A stretch of 64,000 bases of DNA from Ornithinimicrobium sufpigmenti. Lineage in GTDB: Bacteria; Actinomycetota; Actinomycetes; Actinomycetales; Dermatophilaceae. The position numbers were made by a program, and so were the translations under genes. Below the pieces are notes generated by a model. The model searched no databases, was not told the origin of the DNA, and saw only the letters and a list, made by a program, of their open reading frames with translations. The stretch lies in NCBI RefSeq assembly GCF_004322775.1, contig NZ_CP036403.1, positions 558,001-622,000 of the forward strand, read 5' to 3'. Below, one piece after another: positions 23,375-33,992 of this stretch; position 1 is the first letter of the stretch, and the number at the start of each line of letters is the position of its first letter.

Positions 23375-25047
23375 GCACGCCGGGCCCCCCTGACCTTCCA
23401 CCCCCCGACGGGCGCCCGGTCATCCCGGCGGGCCCGTCCGGTATGCCGCACGACCACACCTCCACCAGCGCCGCGCCGCCTGCCGGGAGCACGGTCCTGG
23501 ACCGGCTGGAGGCGCAGGGATGGCACCGGCTGAGCACCCGCATGCTCGTCGTCCATCCCGTCCGCACGCTGATGTCCATGGCGGTCCCGCTGCTGCTCAT
23601 CGCCTTCGGGGCCAGCAGGAACGAGGACAGCCGGTTCCTCTACTTCGCGCTCGGCGGTGGTGTCCTCGCGCTGCTCATCGGTGTGCTGACCTGGATGTTC
23701 ACCCGCTACCGGTTCACGCCGGAGCAGCTGCAGCTGCGCACCGGGCTGTTCAGCCGCCGGGTGCTCACCGCACCGTTGGACCGGGTCCGCAGCGTCGACA
23801 TCGAGTCGACGCCGGTCCACCGGCTGCTCGGCCTGGCCAAGGTCCGGGTCGGCACCGGCGTGGACTCCCGGCAGATCGAGCTGGACGGGCTGACGCAGGA
23901 GCAGGCCGCCGTGCTGCGCGTGGAGCTGCTGCGCCGCTCGCAGGCGGTGGAGGCCCCGGCTGGCGCGGCAGGGGAGCTGGAAGCGGAGGGCGAGGGGTCC
24001 GAGGACGTCGAGACCGTCCCGCGCCCGGCCGGCGAGCAGCTGCTCGCGCAGATCGACTGGAGCTGGTTGCGGTTCGCCCCGTTCTCCCTGGGCAGCCTGG
24101 TCGTGGTCGCCGGTGTGGCCGGTGTGCTCTCCCAGTTCGGCGACGACCTGCCCGTCGACGAGGTGGGCCTGGTCCAGGAGGCGTGGGCCTGGGTGGTCGC
24201 GCAGGCGCTGCTCATCCTGGTGGCCGGGACCATCCTCGTCGTCACGGTGGGCTGGGTCGTGCTGTCCACCGCCTCCTACGTGCTGAACTGGTGGAACCTG
24301 CGGCTGGTGCGGGAGGCCAACGGCAACCTCCGGCTCTCCCGCGGGTTGCTGACCACCCGCTCGCAGACGCTGGAGCGGGCCAAGGTCCGCGGGGTGAGCA
24401 TGGGGGAACCCTTCCTGCTGCGCTTCGTCCGAGGGGCCGAGCTCAGCGCGCTCGCGACGGGCGTGGGCCTGGGCGGCACGGTCAAGGTGCTCCCCCCGGC
24501 GCCCCGGGCCGTGGTGCAGTCGGTGGGTCACGAGCTGCTCGAGGAGCCCGGCCCGCTGACCATGGAGCTGACCGGCCACGGGCCCCGTGCACGCCGACGG
24601 ATCCACGTGAGCCAGCAGTGGGGCAGCATCTTCACCGCTGCCTTGGTGGCCGTGCCGACCTTCCTCCTCGACTTCTGGTGGTTCGCCACCTGGCCGTGGT
24701 GGACGCCGTTGGCGGTGCTCGGCGGGCTGGCCCTGCTCAACGTCCTCATCGCCGAGAGCGCCTGGCGCAACCTGGGTCACGGCCTGACGAGGAACCACCT
24801 GGTGGTCCAGACGGGGGCCGTCGTGCGCACCCGGGCGGCGCTGGAACGCGCCGGCATCATCGGCTGGGTCGTGCACCAGAGCTTCTTCCAGCGCCGGCTC
24901 GGGCTGGCCGACCTCACCGCCACCACCGCCGCGGGCGGCGAGCGCCTGGTCGCGCCGAACATCCCGCTGGAGCTGGCCGCGGACCTGGCCGACCGGGCTA
25001 CCCCGGGAATGCTGGACGGTCTGCTGGCGTACTCCAGGCATGGGTGA
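23371..25047 (+). CDS. PH domain-containing membrane protein with repeated bPH2 domains (YdbT-like)
   Basis: 558 residues; GTG start overlapping the YdbS-like stop (GTGA). Membrane helices occur in pairs, each followed by a bPH2 domain: one after ~110 (RYRFTPEQLQLRTGLFSRRVLTAPLDRVRSVDIESTPVHRLLGLAKVRVGTG), a second after ~310 (LRLVREANGNLRLSRGLLTTRSQTLERAKVRGVSM) and a third after ~465 (GHGLTRNHLVVQTGAVVRTRAALERAGIIGWVVHQSFFQRRLGLADLTATTAAGG). This triple arrangement is the YdbT family layout. It probably forms a complex with the preceding protein in the cytoplasmic membrane. Confidence 0.87.
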   Translation: MSTPGPPDLPPPDGRPVIPAGPSGMPHDHTSTSAAPPAGSTVLDRLEAQGWHRLSTRMLVVHPVRTLMSMAVPLLLIAFGASRNEDSRFLYFALGGGVLALLIGVLTWMFTRYRFTPEQLQLRTGLFSRRVLTAPLDRVRSVDIESTPVHRLLGLAKVRVGTGVDSRQIELDGLTQEQAAVLRVELLRRSQAVEAPAGAAGELEAEGEGSEDVETVPRPAGEQLLAQIDWSWLRFAPFSLGSLVVVAGVAGVLSQFGDDLPVDEVGLVQEAWAWVVAQALLILVAGTILVVTVGWVVLSTASYVLNWWNLRLVREANGNLRLSRGLLTTRSQTLERAKVRGVSMGEPFLLRFVRGAELSALATGVGLGGTVKVLPPAPRAVVQSVGHELLEEPGPLTMELTGHGPRARRRIHVSQQWGSIFTAALVAVPTFLLDFWWFATWPWWTPLAVLGGLALLNVLIAESAWRNLGHGLTRNHLVVQTGAVVRTRAALERAGIIGWVVHQSFFQRRLGLADLTATTAAGGERLVAPNIPLELAADLADRATPGMLDGLLAYSRHG

Positions 25048-25396
25048 CTTCGACTGGGTCCGGCTCTCCGAGGACGAGCACCTCGACGACCACGCCCGCT
25101 ACGACCGGGCCACCTTCGCCTTCGAGACCAAGGACTACGCGCGGGCGGCCGGTCTCCTGGAGCCGCTGGCGCAGACCGAGCCCGGCAACGCCGCGGTGGC
25201 CCTCCTGCTGGCCCGCAGTTACTACCACGCGGCCCGGCTCGGCCCGGCCGAGAAGGTGGCCCGGGACATGATCGAGCGGTGGCCGAGCGACGCCTACGCC
25301 CACCTGCTCCTGGCCCGGACCCTGCAGCGGGCGGGCCGCGCCGAGGAGGGCGCCCCGCACCTGAAGATCGCCGAGGCGATGGGCCTGGACACCTGA
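25040..25396 (+). CDS. Tetratricopeptide repeat protein
   Basis: 118 residues; the ATG overlaps the previous gene by 8 nt. Starts MGDFDWVRLSEDEHLDDHARYDRATFAFETKDYARAAGLLEPLAQ, then at least two more TPR-like helix pairs (NAAVALLLARSYYHAARLGPAEKVARDMIERWP and DAYAHLLLARTLQRAGRAEEG). Probably a soluble adaptor. The stop lies 6 nt from the convergent mannosyltransferase stop. Confidence 0.8.
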   Translation: MGDFDWVRLSEDEHLDDHARYDRATFAFETKDYARAAGLLEPLAQTEPGNAAVALLLARSYYHAARLGPAEKVARDMIERWPSDAYAHLLLARTLQRAGRAEEGAPHLKIAEAMGLDT

Positions 25397-25402
25397 GCTC
25401 CG

Positions 25403-26959
25403 CTAGTTCCAGAAGTCGAAGAACATCCGGATGCTCCACTGGTCCCGCGGCAGCAGCACCGCCGTGTGGACCGGCCAGTACCAGGCGAACCAGACGACGT
25501 TGAGCGTCAGGTACACCACGACGAGCACCGCCCCCCACCGTCGACGGCGCAGCGGGTCACTCTCCCGGCCCAGCACCAGGCCCAGGCAGCTGACCACGAC
25601 CAGCACCAGCCACGGCACGAAGGCGACCGCGTAGAAGCTGTAGATCGTCCGGGTCTGGTAGAGGAACCACGGCAGCCAGCCGGCGACGACGCCGGACAAC
25701 GCCGCGCCCGCGCGCCAGTCCCGACCGAGCAGCCACTGGAAGGCCACGACGAGCAGCCCCAGCGTGGCGGCCCACCACAGGGGGATCGTGCCGAGGGAGG
25801 CGATGTACTCCACGCAGTCCGCGGCCTCGCACCCCTTCTCACCGCGCTCGGGCCACTCTGCGTAGAAGAGGGTGGGCCGCCACTGCACGATCCAGCTCCA
25901 CGGGTTGGAGCTCCAGGCGTGCTCGTTCGCCAGCCCGACGTGGAAGCCCATCTGCTCCTGGTGGTAGGCCCACAGCGAGCGCAGGGGGTCGGGCACCAGC
26001 CCGCCCAGACCGGTGGCGGGGTTGTCCTGCGCCCAGGTCCGCTTCCAGCCCTGCTCGCCGAGGAGCCAGCCGGTCCAGGTGGCCAGGTAGGTGACCAGGG
26101 CGGTCGGCACCACGAGCAGGAAGGCCGGTATGCCGTCGCGCACCACCGCGGTGGAGAACCACCTCCGCTCCCCGGCGGCCCGACGGGCGCCGATGTCCCA
26201 CCACACCGTCATCAGGCCGAAGACGGCGACGAAGAACAGGCCGGACCACTTGGTGCCGACCGCCAGCCCCAGGGCCACCCCCGCGGCCAGCCGCCACCAC
26301 CGCATACCCCACGGTGGTCTGCCTCCTGACCTCCCTGGTGGCCCCCCTTCGGACCTCCGCGCCAGCCGTCGGCGTCCGTGCTCCCGGTCCAGCAGGAGGA
26401 AGAGGAAGGCCAGCAGCGCCCACCACGACAAGAAGATGTCGAGCAGGCCGATGCGGGACTGGGCGAAGTGGTGCCCGTCGACCGCGAGCAGGAGGGAGGC
26501 GCTGATCGCGAGCACGGCGTTCTTCCAGATCAGCCACGCGCACAGGCCCAGCACGGCGATCGACAGGGTGCCGACCACGGCGGAGGCGAGCCGCCACCCG
26601 GCCGGGTCCTCGGGGCCCAGCAGCAGCTGCCCGAGGGAGATCATCCACTTGCCCATGGGTGGGTGCACGACGTAGTCGGCGTGATCACCGAAGACGTCGG
26701 GGGTGCCCTGGGTGAACAGCTCGTCCGGCTCCTCGATGTCCTCCCGGACGTCCATCTCGGTGCCGTGCAGGACGAGGCTCCAGGCCTGCTTGACGTAGTA
26801 GGTCTCGTCGAAGACCAGCCGGGTGGGGTAGTCGAGGCGCCACAGCCGCAGCCCGCCACCGACCACGGTGACCAGCAGGATCCCGACCATCGCGATGCGA
26901 CGCTGACGGGCCAGAGCCTGGGGCGTCGGGCCGAGCAGGCGCGCCCGCAGAGACTCCAT
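25403..26959 (-). CDS. Dolichyl-phosphate-mannose--protein mannosyltransferase
   Basis: 518 residues; start at the ATG at 26959 because a TACGAT box lies exactly 7 nt upstream. A GT39-type multi-spanning enzyme that transfers mannose from polyprenyl phosphate to exported proteins. Evidence: first membrane helix at ~22-40, then the extracytoplasmic catalytic Asp-Glu in LVFDETYYVKQAW (D51/E52), VHPPMGKWMISLGQLLLG, HFAQSRIGLLDIFLSWWALLAFLFLLLDR and about ten helices in all. rsmI usually neighbours this gene in actinobacteria; here the sdhCAB operon sits between them. The 82-nt intergenic gap to sdhC holds two divergent leaderless promoters. Confidence 0.93.
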   Translation of the reverse strand: MESLRARLLGPTPQALARQRRIAMVGILLVTVVGGGLRLWRLDYPTRLVFDETYYVKQAWSLVLHGTEMDVREDIEEPDELFTQGTPDVFGDHADYVVHPPMGKWMISLGQLLLGPEDPAGWRLASAVVGTLSIAVLGLCAWLIWKNAVLAISASLLLAVDGHHFAQSRIGLLDIFLSWWALLAFLFLLLDREHGRRRLARRSEGGPPGRSGGRPPWGMRWWRLAAGVALGLAVGTKWSGLFFVAVFGLMTVWWDIGARRAAGERRWFSTAVVRDGIPAFLLVVPTALVTYLATWTGWLLGEQGWKRTWAQDNPATGLGGLVPDPLRSLWAYHQEQMGFHVGLANEHAWSSNPWSWIVQWRPTLFYAEWPERGEKGCEAADCVEYIASLGTIPLWWAATLGLLVVAFQWLLGRDWRAGAALSGVVAGWLPWFLYQTRTIYSFYAVAFVPWLVLVVVSCLGLVLGRESDPLRRRRWGAVLVVVYLTLNVVWFAWYWPVHTAVLLPRDQWSIRMFFDFWN

Positions 26960-26966
26960 ACCGTGC

Positions 26967-26972
26967 ATCGTA
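26967..26972 (-). promoter_or_regulatory. TACGAT -10 box for the mannosyltransferase gene
   Basis: Minus-strand TACGAT, 7 nt before the ATG at 26959. Confidence 0.45.
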
Positions 26973-27028
26973 GGTCGTGCTTTTAGGGCAGTGTCGCCTG
27001 ACGAAAAAGGAGTCGTCGCGGCCAGTAG

Positions 27029-27034
27029 TAGGCT
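27029..27034 (+). promoter_or_regulatory. TAGGCT -10 box for sdhCAB
   Basis: TAGGCT ends 7 nt before the sdhC GTG at 27042; no ribosome site between. Confidence 0.55.
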
Positions 27035-27041
27035 CCCCTGC

Positions 27042-27743
27042 GTGGCCACCTCAACCGTTCCCGCGCGCGAGACCCGCCGGGGTCCGAACAACATCCTGCT
27101 GAAGACCGTCATGGCCGCCTCCGGCCTGTTCTTCGTCGGCTATCTGTTGCTGCACATGTACGGCAACCTCCAGATCCTGTTCGGGCGCGAGGCGTTCGAC
27201 GACTACGCGCACCACCTGCGCGTCTTCGGCGAGGGCATGGTCCCGGAGAACGGCGTGCTGTGGATCGCCCGGATCCTGCTGCTGGTCTCGCTCGTGGCGC
27301 ACGTCTGGGCCGGGATGGCGCTGTGGCGCCGGGCCGGGGCCGCGCGCTCGACCCGCTACGCCGGCAAGCGGAAGGCCACCTACGGCTCGGTCTACGCCAA
27401 GGCCATGCGCTGGGGCGGGCTGGCCATCCTCCTCTTCGTGATCTTCCACATCCTGCACTTCACGACGCAGACGATCACCCTGGCCGGCGAGCACGCGAGC
27501 CCGGCCGAGCGGGTCATCAGCAGCTTCCAGCTGTGGTGGGGCGTGCTGATCTACGTGGTCGCCATGATCGCGGTCGGCATGCACCTGACCCACGGCATCT
27601 ACGCGGCCTGCATGACGCTGGGGCTGAACACCTCGGTGAAGCGCGGCGAGCTGATCCGCCGCATCTCCACCGTGGTGACCTTGATCATCGTGGTGGGCTT
27701 CCTGATCCCACCCTTTGCCATCCTGTTCGGGTTTGTCGACTGA
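27042..27743 (+). CDS. sdhC: Succinate dehydrogenase cytochrome b subunit (five-helix type)
   Basis: 233 residues; GTG start supported by a -10 box 7 nt upstream. Five hydrophobic helices and conserved haem-ligand histidines fit the type B (b558-like) membrane anchor that carries two haems and needs no SdhD: H in [11 protein letters not shown] in [16 protein letters not shown] in [11 protein letters not shown] and H in [11 protein letters not shown]. It anchors SdhAB in the membrane and passes electrons to menaquinone. sdhA starts 13 nt after its stop. Confidence 0.93.
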   Translation: MATSTVPARETRRGPNNILLKTVMAASGLFFVGYLLLHMYGNLQILFGREAFDDYAHHLRVFGEGMVPENGVLWIARILLLVSLVAHVWAGMALWRRAGAARSTRYAGKRKATYGSVYAKAMRWGGLAILLFVIFHILHFTTQTITLAGEHASPAERVISSFQLWWGVLIYVVAMIAVGMHLTHGIYAACMTLGLNTSVKRGELIRRISTVVTLIIVVGFLIPPFAILFGFVD

Positions 27744-27756
27744 GGACTATGACGCT

Positions 27757-29735
<1,979 letters not shown>

Positions 29736-29739
<4 letters not shown>

Positions 29740-30476
29740 GGATCTCCCTGAAGATCTGGCGTCAGGACGGCCCGGCCACCAAGGGCCGGATGGTCGACTA
29801 CAAGCTCGACGAGGTCAGCGAGGACAGCTCCTTCCTGGAGATGCTGGACCTGCTCAACGAGCACCTCCTCGAGCAGGGCGAGGAGCCGGTCGCCTTCGAC
29901 TCCGACTGCCGCGAGGGGATCTGCGGCCAGTGCGGCGTGGTGATCAACGGCGAGGCGCACGGCCCTGAGCGGACCACGACCTGCCAGCTGCACATGCGCT
30001 CCTTCCGCGACGGTGACGAGATCGTCATCGAGCCCTGGCGGGCCGACGCCTTCCCGGTCATCAAGGACCTGTGCGTGGACCGCGGCGCCCTGGACCGCAT
30101 CATCGCGGCCGGTGGCTACATCTCCGCCAACACCGGCTCGGCCCCGGACGCGCACGCGACCCCGGTGCCGAAGGAGAACGCCGACCGGGCGTTCATGGCT
30201 GCCGAGTGCATCGGTTGCGGCGCCTGCGTCGCGGCCTGCCCGAACGCCTCCGGGATGCTCTTCATGGGCGCCAAGGTCACCCACCTCGGGGAGCTGCCGC
30301 AGGGGCAGCCCGAGCGGGACGCCCGCGTCGTGAGGATGACCGAGCAGCACGACCACGAGGGCTTCGGTGGGTGCACCAACCTCGGCGAGTGCACCCGGGC
30401 CTGCCCCAAGGGGATCCCGCTCAACGTCATCTCGCAGATGAACCGCGACCTGCTCCGCACCGGCTTCACCGCCTGA
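29736..30476 (+). CDS. sdhB: Succinate dehydrogenase iron-sulfur subunit
   Basis: 246 residues; GTG start overlapping the sdhA stop. The N-terminal ferredoxin domain carries the 2Fe-2S ligands CREGICGQC...C (C58, C63, C66, C83). The C-terminal domain has [12 protein letters not shown] and [16 protein letters not shown] for the 4Fe-4S and 3Fe-4S clusters. It passes electrons from FAD to the haem/quinone anchor. Length and cluster ligands are complete. Confidence 0.97.
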
Positions 30477-30484
30477 GCACGTCG

Positions 30485-31336
30485 GTGACGCCCGGCGAGC
30501 CGTCGCAGGGTGCGCTGGTCCTCGCGGCCACCCCCATCGGTGATGCCCGGGACGCCAGTCCGCGGCTGGTGGCCGAGCTGGCGTCCGCGGACGTCGTCGC
30601 GGCCGAGGACACCCGCCGGCTGCGCCGGCTGGTCGAGCGGCTCGGGGTGAGCGTCGGCGGCGAGGTCGTCAGCTATCACGAGCACAACGAGGCGTCCCGG
30701 ACCGAGGAGCTGGCCGCTCGCATCGCGGAGGGTGCCCGCGTGGTGGTCGTCACGGATGCCGGGATGCCGTCGGTGTCCGACCCCGGCTACCGGCTCGTGC
30801 GGGCCTGCGTCGAGCAGGACCTCCGGGTGACGTGCGTGCCGGGACCCTCGGCGGTGCTGATGTCGTTGGCGGTGAGCGGACTGCCTGTCGACCGGTTCTG
30901 CTTCGAGGGCTTCCTGCCCCGCAAGGCCGGGGAGCGCGAGCGCGCGCTGTCCGCCCTGGCCGAGGAGCCGCGGACGATGGTCTTCTTCGAGGCGCCGCAC
31001 CGGCTCAGCGTCACGCTGTCGGCGATGGCCGGGGTCTTCGGCGAGGAGCGGCCGGCTGCTGTCTGCCGCGAGCTGACCAAGACCTACGAGGAGGTCCGCC
31101 GGGGTGGCCTCGCCGAGCTCGCGGCCTGGGCCGAGCCGGGGGTCAAGGGCGAGATCACCGTGGTCGTGGCCGGGCGGTCAGCGACCGCAGGTGAGGTGGA
31201 CATCGCCGACGTCGTGCCGCAGGTGCTCGAGCGCACCGCGGCGGGGGAGCGCCTCAAGGACGTGACTCGGGACCTCGCCGCGAGGACCGGCCTCTCGGCC
31301 AAGGCGCTGTACGACGCGGCGGTGGCGGCGCGCTAG
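30485..31336 (+). CDS. rsmI: 16S rRNA (cytidine(1402)-2'-O)-methyltransferase RsmI
   Basis: 283 residues; GTG start 8 nt after sdhB. RsmI adds the 2'-O-methyl group of Cm1402 in the ribosomal P site. Motifs: LVLAATPIGDARDASPRLVAELASADVVAAEDTR at the N-terminus, VVTDAGMPSVSDPGYRLVRACVEQDLRVTCVPGPSAVLMSLAVSGLPVDRFCFEGFLPRK in the centre, and a C-terminal KALYDAAVA tail. A typical tetrapyrrole-methylase fold; length normal. Confidence 0.95.
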   Translation: MTPGEPSQGALVLAATPIGDARDASPRLVAELASADVVAAEDTRRLRRLVERLGVSVGGEVVSYHEHNEASRTEELAARIAEGARVVVVTDAGMPSVSDPGYRLVRACVEQDLRVTCVPGPSAVLMSLAVSGLPVDRFCFEGFLPRKAGERERALSALAEEPRTMVFFEAPHRLSVTLSAMAGVFGEERPAAVCRELTKTYEEVRRGGLAELAAWAEPGVKGEITVVVAGRSATAGEVDIADVVPQVLERTAAGERLKDVTRDLAARTGLSAKALYDAAVAAR

Positions 31337-31369
31337 GTCGCCCGTGGCGACCCGTCGCGGCATCCGCCC

Positions 31370-31423
31370 AGTGCTGCGGCCATGCACGCTCTGGGGTGGT
31401 CCGGCGTGCACCTCCGCAGCACT
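31370..31423. repeat. Large nested inverted repeat after rsmI
   Basis: AGTGCTGCGG (31370-31379) pairs with CCGCAGCACT (31414-31423), and inside it TGCACGC (31383-31389) pairs with GCGTGCA (31404-31410), leaving a symmetric 3-nt internal loop and a 14-nt terminal loop. A further dyad TGTGCCG/CGGCACA follows at 31464-31489. The 210-nt gene-free region could be a terminator or a dispersed repeat. Confidence 0.6.
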
Positions 31424-31546
31424 CGGTGGGTGTCCGGGCCATAGCTCGGCGCGGGGCCAGCCTTGTGCCGGCTCGCCCCATACGGCACACTCGCCCCAGC
31501 GCTGATGCCCTGGTTGGCGCGGACGTGGGCAAGGAGGCCGCACGGT

Positions 31547-31978
31547 ATGAGGTTCACCTGGTCCGCCCTGCTCGGCGGCCTGCTCGGCGGCATCGTGACT
31601 GCCGTCGTCGTCGGGATCGTCGTCGCGCGCTACCTGCCGGAGGTCGGCTCGGACCACACCCTGCGAGGCGCCGGGGTGGCCGCCCTGGCTGCGGCACTGG
31701 GCGGGGTCGTGGGCGTCGTCGTCGGCTGGCTCGTCCATCGTCGCCGCGGGCGAGGGCTCGGCGGCATCGCGGCCATCGTCACCGTCCTGGGCACGGGCTG
31801 GGGGACGTGGCGGTGGTTCACGGCCAGCGGGGGCGTCACCGACCTCGGCCGCACCGTCGTCGAGGGCATCCTCATCCTGGGCCTGGGACTCCTGGTGCTC
31901 GCGACGGCCAGCGGGATGACCGCTGCCCTGCTGCGGCAGCACTCCCGGCTCGACCCGGAGACCGGCCGCCTCCTCTGA
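31547..31978 (+). CDS. Small four-helix membrane protein
   Basis: 143 residues; start at the ATG at 31547 with AAGGAGG about 9 nt upstream. Four hydrophobic helices: LLGGLLGGIVTAVVVGIVVARYL, GVAALAAALGGVVGVVVGWLVH, GLGGIAAIVTVLGTGWGTWRWF and GILILGLGLLVLATASGMTAALL. No catalytic motif seen. Gly/Val-rich helices and short loops suggest a small integral membrane protein of unknown function. Confidence 0.65.
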   Translation: MRFTWSALLGGLLGGIVTAVVVGIVVARYLPEVGSDHTLRGAGVAALAAALGGVVGVVVGWLVHRRRGRGLGGIAAIVTVLGTGWGTWRWFTASGGVTDLGRTVVEGILILGLGLLVLATASGMTAALLRQHSRLDPETGRLL

Positions 31979-32025
31979 GACGACAAGCCGCGACAGCCGG
32001 AAGGGGCCAGCTGGGAGGCCAGTCT

Positions 32026-32637
32026 CTACTCGTAGCCCGCCTCGGCCATGAGCTGGTCACGCTTCTGCCGCTTCGCCCTGCTGCGCCGCCACAGCACGAA
32101 CGCGCCCCACAGCAGCATGAGGAAGATGAAGACGACGAGGACCGGCAGGAAGATCGCCACCAGCGACAGGGTCACCGCCGCCCCGTCCTCGGCAGCCGAC
32201 ACGACCGGGGTGCCCAGGCCGCCCGTCGAGGTGTTCACGACCGGCCGGCTGACCGCCTTGCCGGTGTGCACGATGCCCGCGGTGAGGATCCCGAGCAGCA
32301 CCCCGATCCACGGGTTGTCCTGCATGAACGACGAGCCACGCTCCAGGTCCTCCGCCGCCGTGGTCGCCGCGAAGATCAGCCCGCCGGTCGCGGGCCGGAT
32401 GAAGGTGCCCACGGCGTCGTTGAGGTGGTCGACGAGTGCGACCTTGTCCAGGACGACCTCCGAGAGCAGCAGGACCGCGGCGATGCCGATCGCCCACCAG
32501 GACTCGATCCAGGCGTACTGCACCGGCAGGTCCAGCACCTCGGTGAAGCGGGCGATGAGCGCCACCAGGAGGAACGGGATGTACGCGTTCAGCCCGGCGG
32601 CGGCGGACAGGCCGGCACCTGTGAGCGCAGCGAGCAT
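32026..32637 (-). CDS. DUF4126 domain-containing membrane protein
   Basis: 203 residues starting MLAALTGAGLSAAAGLNAYIPFLLVALIARF, the typical opening of DUF4126. Later segments WAIGIAAVLLLSEVVLDKVALVDHLNDAVGTFIRPATGGLIFAA and LSLVAIFLPVLVVFIFLMLLWGAFVLWRRSRAKRQKRDQLMAEAG complete it. Integral membrane protein, function unknown. An AAAGGCGAGG stretch precedes the start. Confidence 0.85.
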   Translation of the reverse strand: MLAALTGAGLSAAAGLNAYIPFLLVALIARFTEVLDLPVQYAWIESWWAIGIAAVLLLSEVVLDKVALVDHLNDAVGTFIRPATGGLIFAATTAAEDLERGSSFMQDNPWIGVLLGILTAGIVHTGKAVSRPVVNTSTGGLGTPVVSAAEDGAAVTLSLVAIFLPVLVVFIFLMLLWGAFVLWRRSRAKRQKRDQLMAEAGYE

Positions 32638-32723
32638 GGGACGCCTCGCCTTTCTTCTCGGCGGCCCTCCGGCGGAGGGCGGTCCTGCTCAGTCAACCAC
32701 GGGGGTATGCCGTCGCTCCTGCG

Positions 32724-33107
32724 TTACTTGCGGCGCACCAGGACACGCACCAGGTGCTGCAGCGTCCCGGCCGGGTCCTCGGTGGTCCCGCCGTGCACGG
32801 GCCCGGGCTGCACGATGGTGCTGCGCGGGGCGCTGAGCCATCCGAACCGCGGTCCGGGCCGGTCCAGCCGCGGGGTGCCGGGCGTGTGCTGGCCGGCGGC
32901 GACGCGGCATACCTGATCCAGGGCGGCCCGCACCGACTCGAGGTCCACCTCGGGGTCGAGGGCCAGTGCGCGGGTGTCGTCCAGAGCGACCGCGCCGCGC
33001 AGGAAGTCGGCCTCCTGGCTGTAGAGCACCACCCCGACGTTGATGAACTCCTCGCGCTCCACGCGCGGGACGAGCCGCAGGACGACGTACTGGTAGTCGT
33101 AGCTCAT
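32724..33107 (-). CDS. DUF3037 domain-containing protein
   Basis: 127 residues beginning MSYDYQYVVLRLVPRVEREEFINVGVVLYSQEADFLRG, the DUF3037 hallmark, and containing RFGWLSAPRSTIVQPGPVHGGTTEDPAGTLQHLVRVLV at the end. Its ATG overlaps the stop of the HipA-like kinase gene (ATGA), so the two are made together. DUF3037/HipA-like pairs recur in actinobacteria and proteobacteria. Function unknown; a partner or substrate of the kinase is likely. Confidence 0.88.
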   Translation of the reverse strand: MSYDYQYVVLRLVPRVEREEFINVGVVLYSQEADFLRGAVALDDTRALALDPEVDLESVRAALDQVCRVAAGQHTPGTPRLDRPGPRFGWLSAPRSTIVQPGPVHGGTTEDPAGTLQHLVRVLVRRK

Positions 33108-33877
33108 GCCAGACCTCCCGGCAGCCAGACGTGCGGGGTTCGCACCCGGGCGAGGAGATGCTCGAGGTATGCCGTGCGCACGGCGGCCGGGTCCGGCAGC
33201 TGGTCCGTGGTCTCCAGCCAGTCCTCGGGGACCTGGTCCAGGACCTCGCCGACGAGGTCGGCGGTGACCTGAGGGGCCAGGTCGGCGTGAGCGCCCGGCA
33301 GGTCCGTCGCCAGCGCGCCCAGCACGTGGTCGTCGGCCCCCACGCGGAAGGGCTGCTGCGCGAAGCGCTCCGCGGACGGTGCCCTGCTCGGCCAGGAGTG
33401 GTGGAAGTAGAGCGCCGCGCCGTGGTCGATGAGCCAGGTCCGCCGGTGCCAGGTGAGCAGGTTGGGGTTGGACCACGTGCGGTCGACGTTGGCGGTGAAG
33501 GCGTCCAGCCAGTAGACCCGCGAAGCCAGCTCGGCGTCCGGCGGGCGGGAACCGTCGTAGCCCAGGGCGCCCGGCAGCAGGTCGACGCCCAGGTTGGTGC
33601 CGGGGGAGGCGTTGAGCAGGTCCTGGACCTCGGCGTCGGCCTCGTAGCGGGCCATCGCCGGCGGGAGGTCGATGGTGACGAGCCGGGGGACCGGCAGCCC
33701 CAGCCGGCGGGCCAGCTCGCCCACGACGACCTCCGCGACGAGGACCTTGAGCCCCTGCCCGGCCCCGCGGAACTTCACCACGTAGGTGCCCAGGTCCGCG
33801 CCCTCGACGACGCCCGGCAGCGAGCCGCCCTCGCGCAGCGGGGTGACGTAGCGGATGGCGGTGACGTGGTCGAGCAC
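33104..33877 (-). CDS. HipA-like kinase-fold protein
   Basis: 257 residues. Start set at the GTG at 33877, giving VLDHVTAIRYVTPLREGGSLPG, because TAGCCT lies exactly 7 nt upstream. It has HipA/PI3-kinase-like motifs: a K35 in TYVVKFRG for ATP, the catalytic N-x-D-R of FTANVDRTWSNPN (N130, D132, R133) and the metal-binding Asp of WLIDHGAAL (D151). It lacks the N-terminal part and the HipB antitoxin of classic toxin pairs and is instead coupled to DUF3037. Whether it phosphorylates a tRNA synthetase, another protein or its partner is not known. Confidence 0.8.
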   Translation of the reverse strand: MLDHVTAIRYVTPLREGGSLPGVVEGADLGTYVVKFRGAGQGLKVLVAEVVVGELARRLGLPVPRLVTIDLPPAMARYEADAEVQDLLNASPGTNLGVDLLPGALGYDGSRPPDAELASRVYWLDAFTANVDRTWSNPNLLTWHRRTWLIDHGAALYFHHSWPSRAPSAERFAQQPFRVGADDHVLGALATDLPGAHADLAPQVTADLVGEVLDQVPEDWLETTDQLPDPAAVRTAYLEHLLARVRTPHVWLPGGLA

Positions 33878-33884
33878 GGGCCTC

Positions 33885-33890
33885 AGGCTA
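33885..33890 (-). promoter_or_regulatory. TAGCCT -10 box for the HipA-like/DUF3037 pair
   Basis: Minus-strand TAGCCT, 7 nt before the GTG at 33877. Confidence 0.5.
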
Positions 33891-33992
33891 GCCGCACGTG
33901 GCACGGGCAGACCCCCACCTTTGCGACCCCCCGCGCGTTAGAGGGTGAGAGGGTTCTGCCAGAGTCCTCCGCACGGCCCGTGAGGAGGCGGC

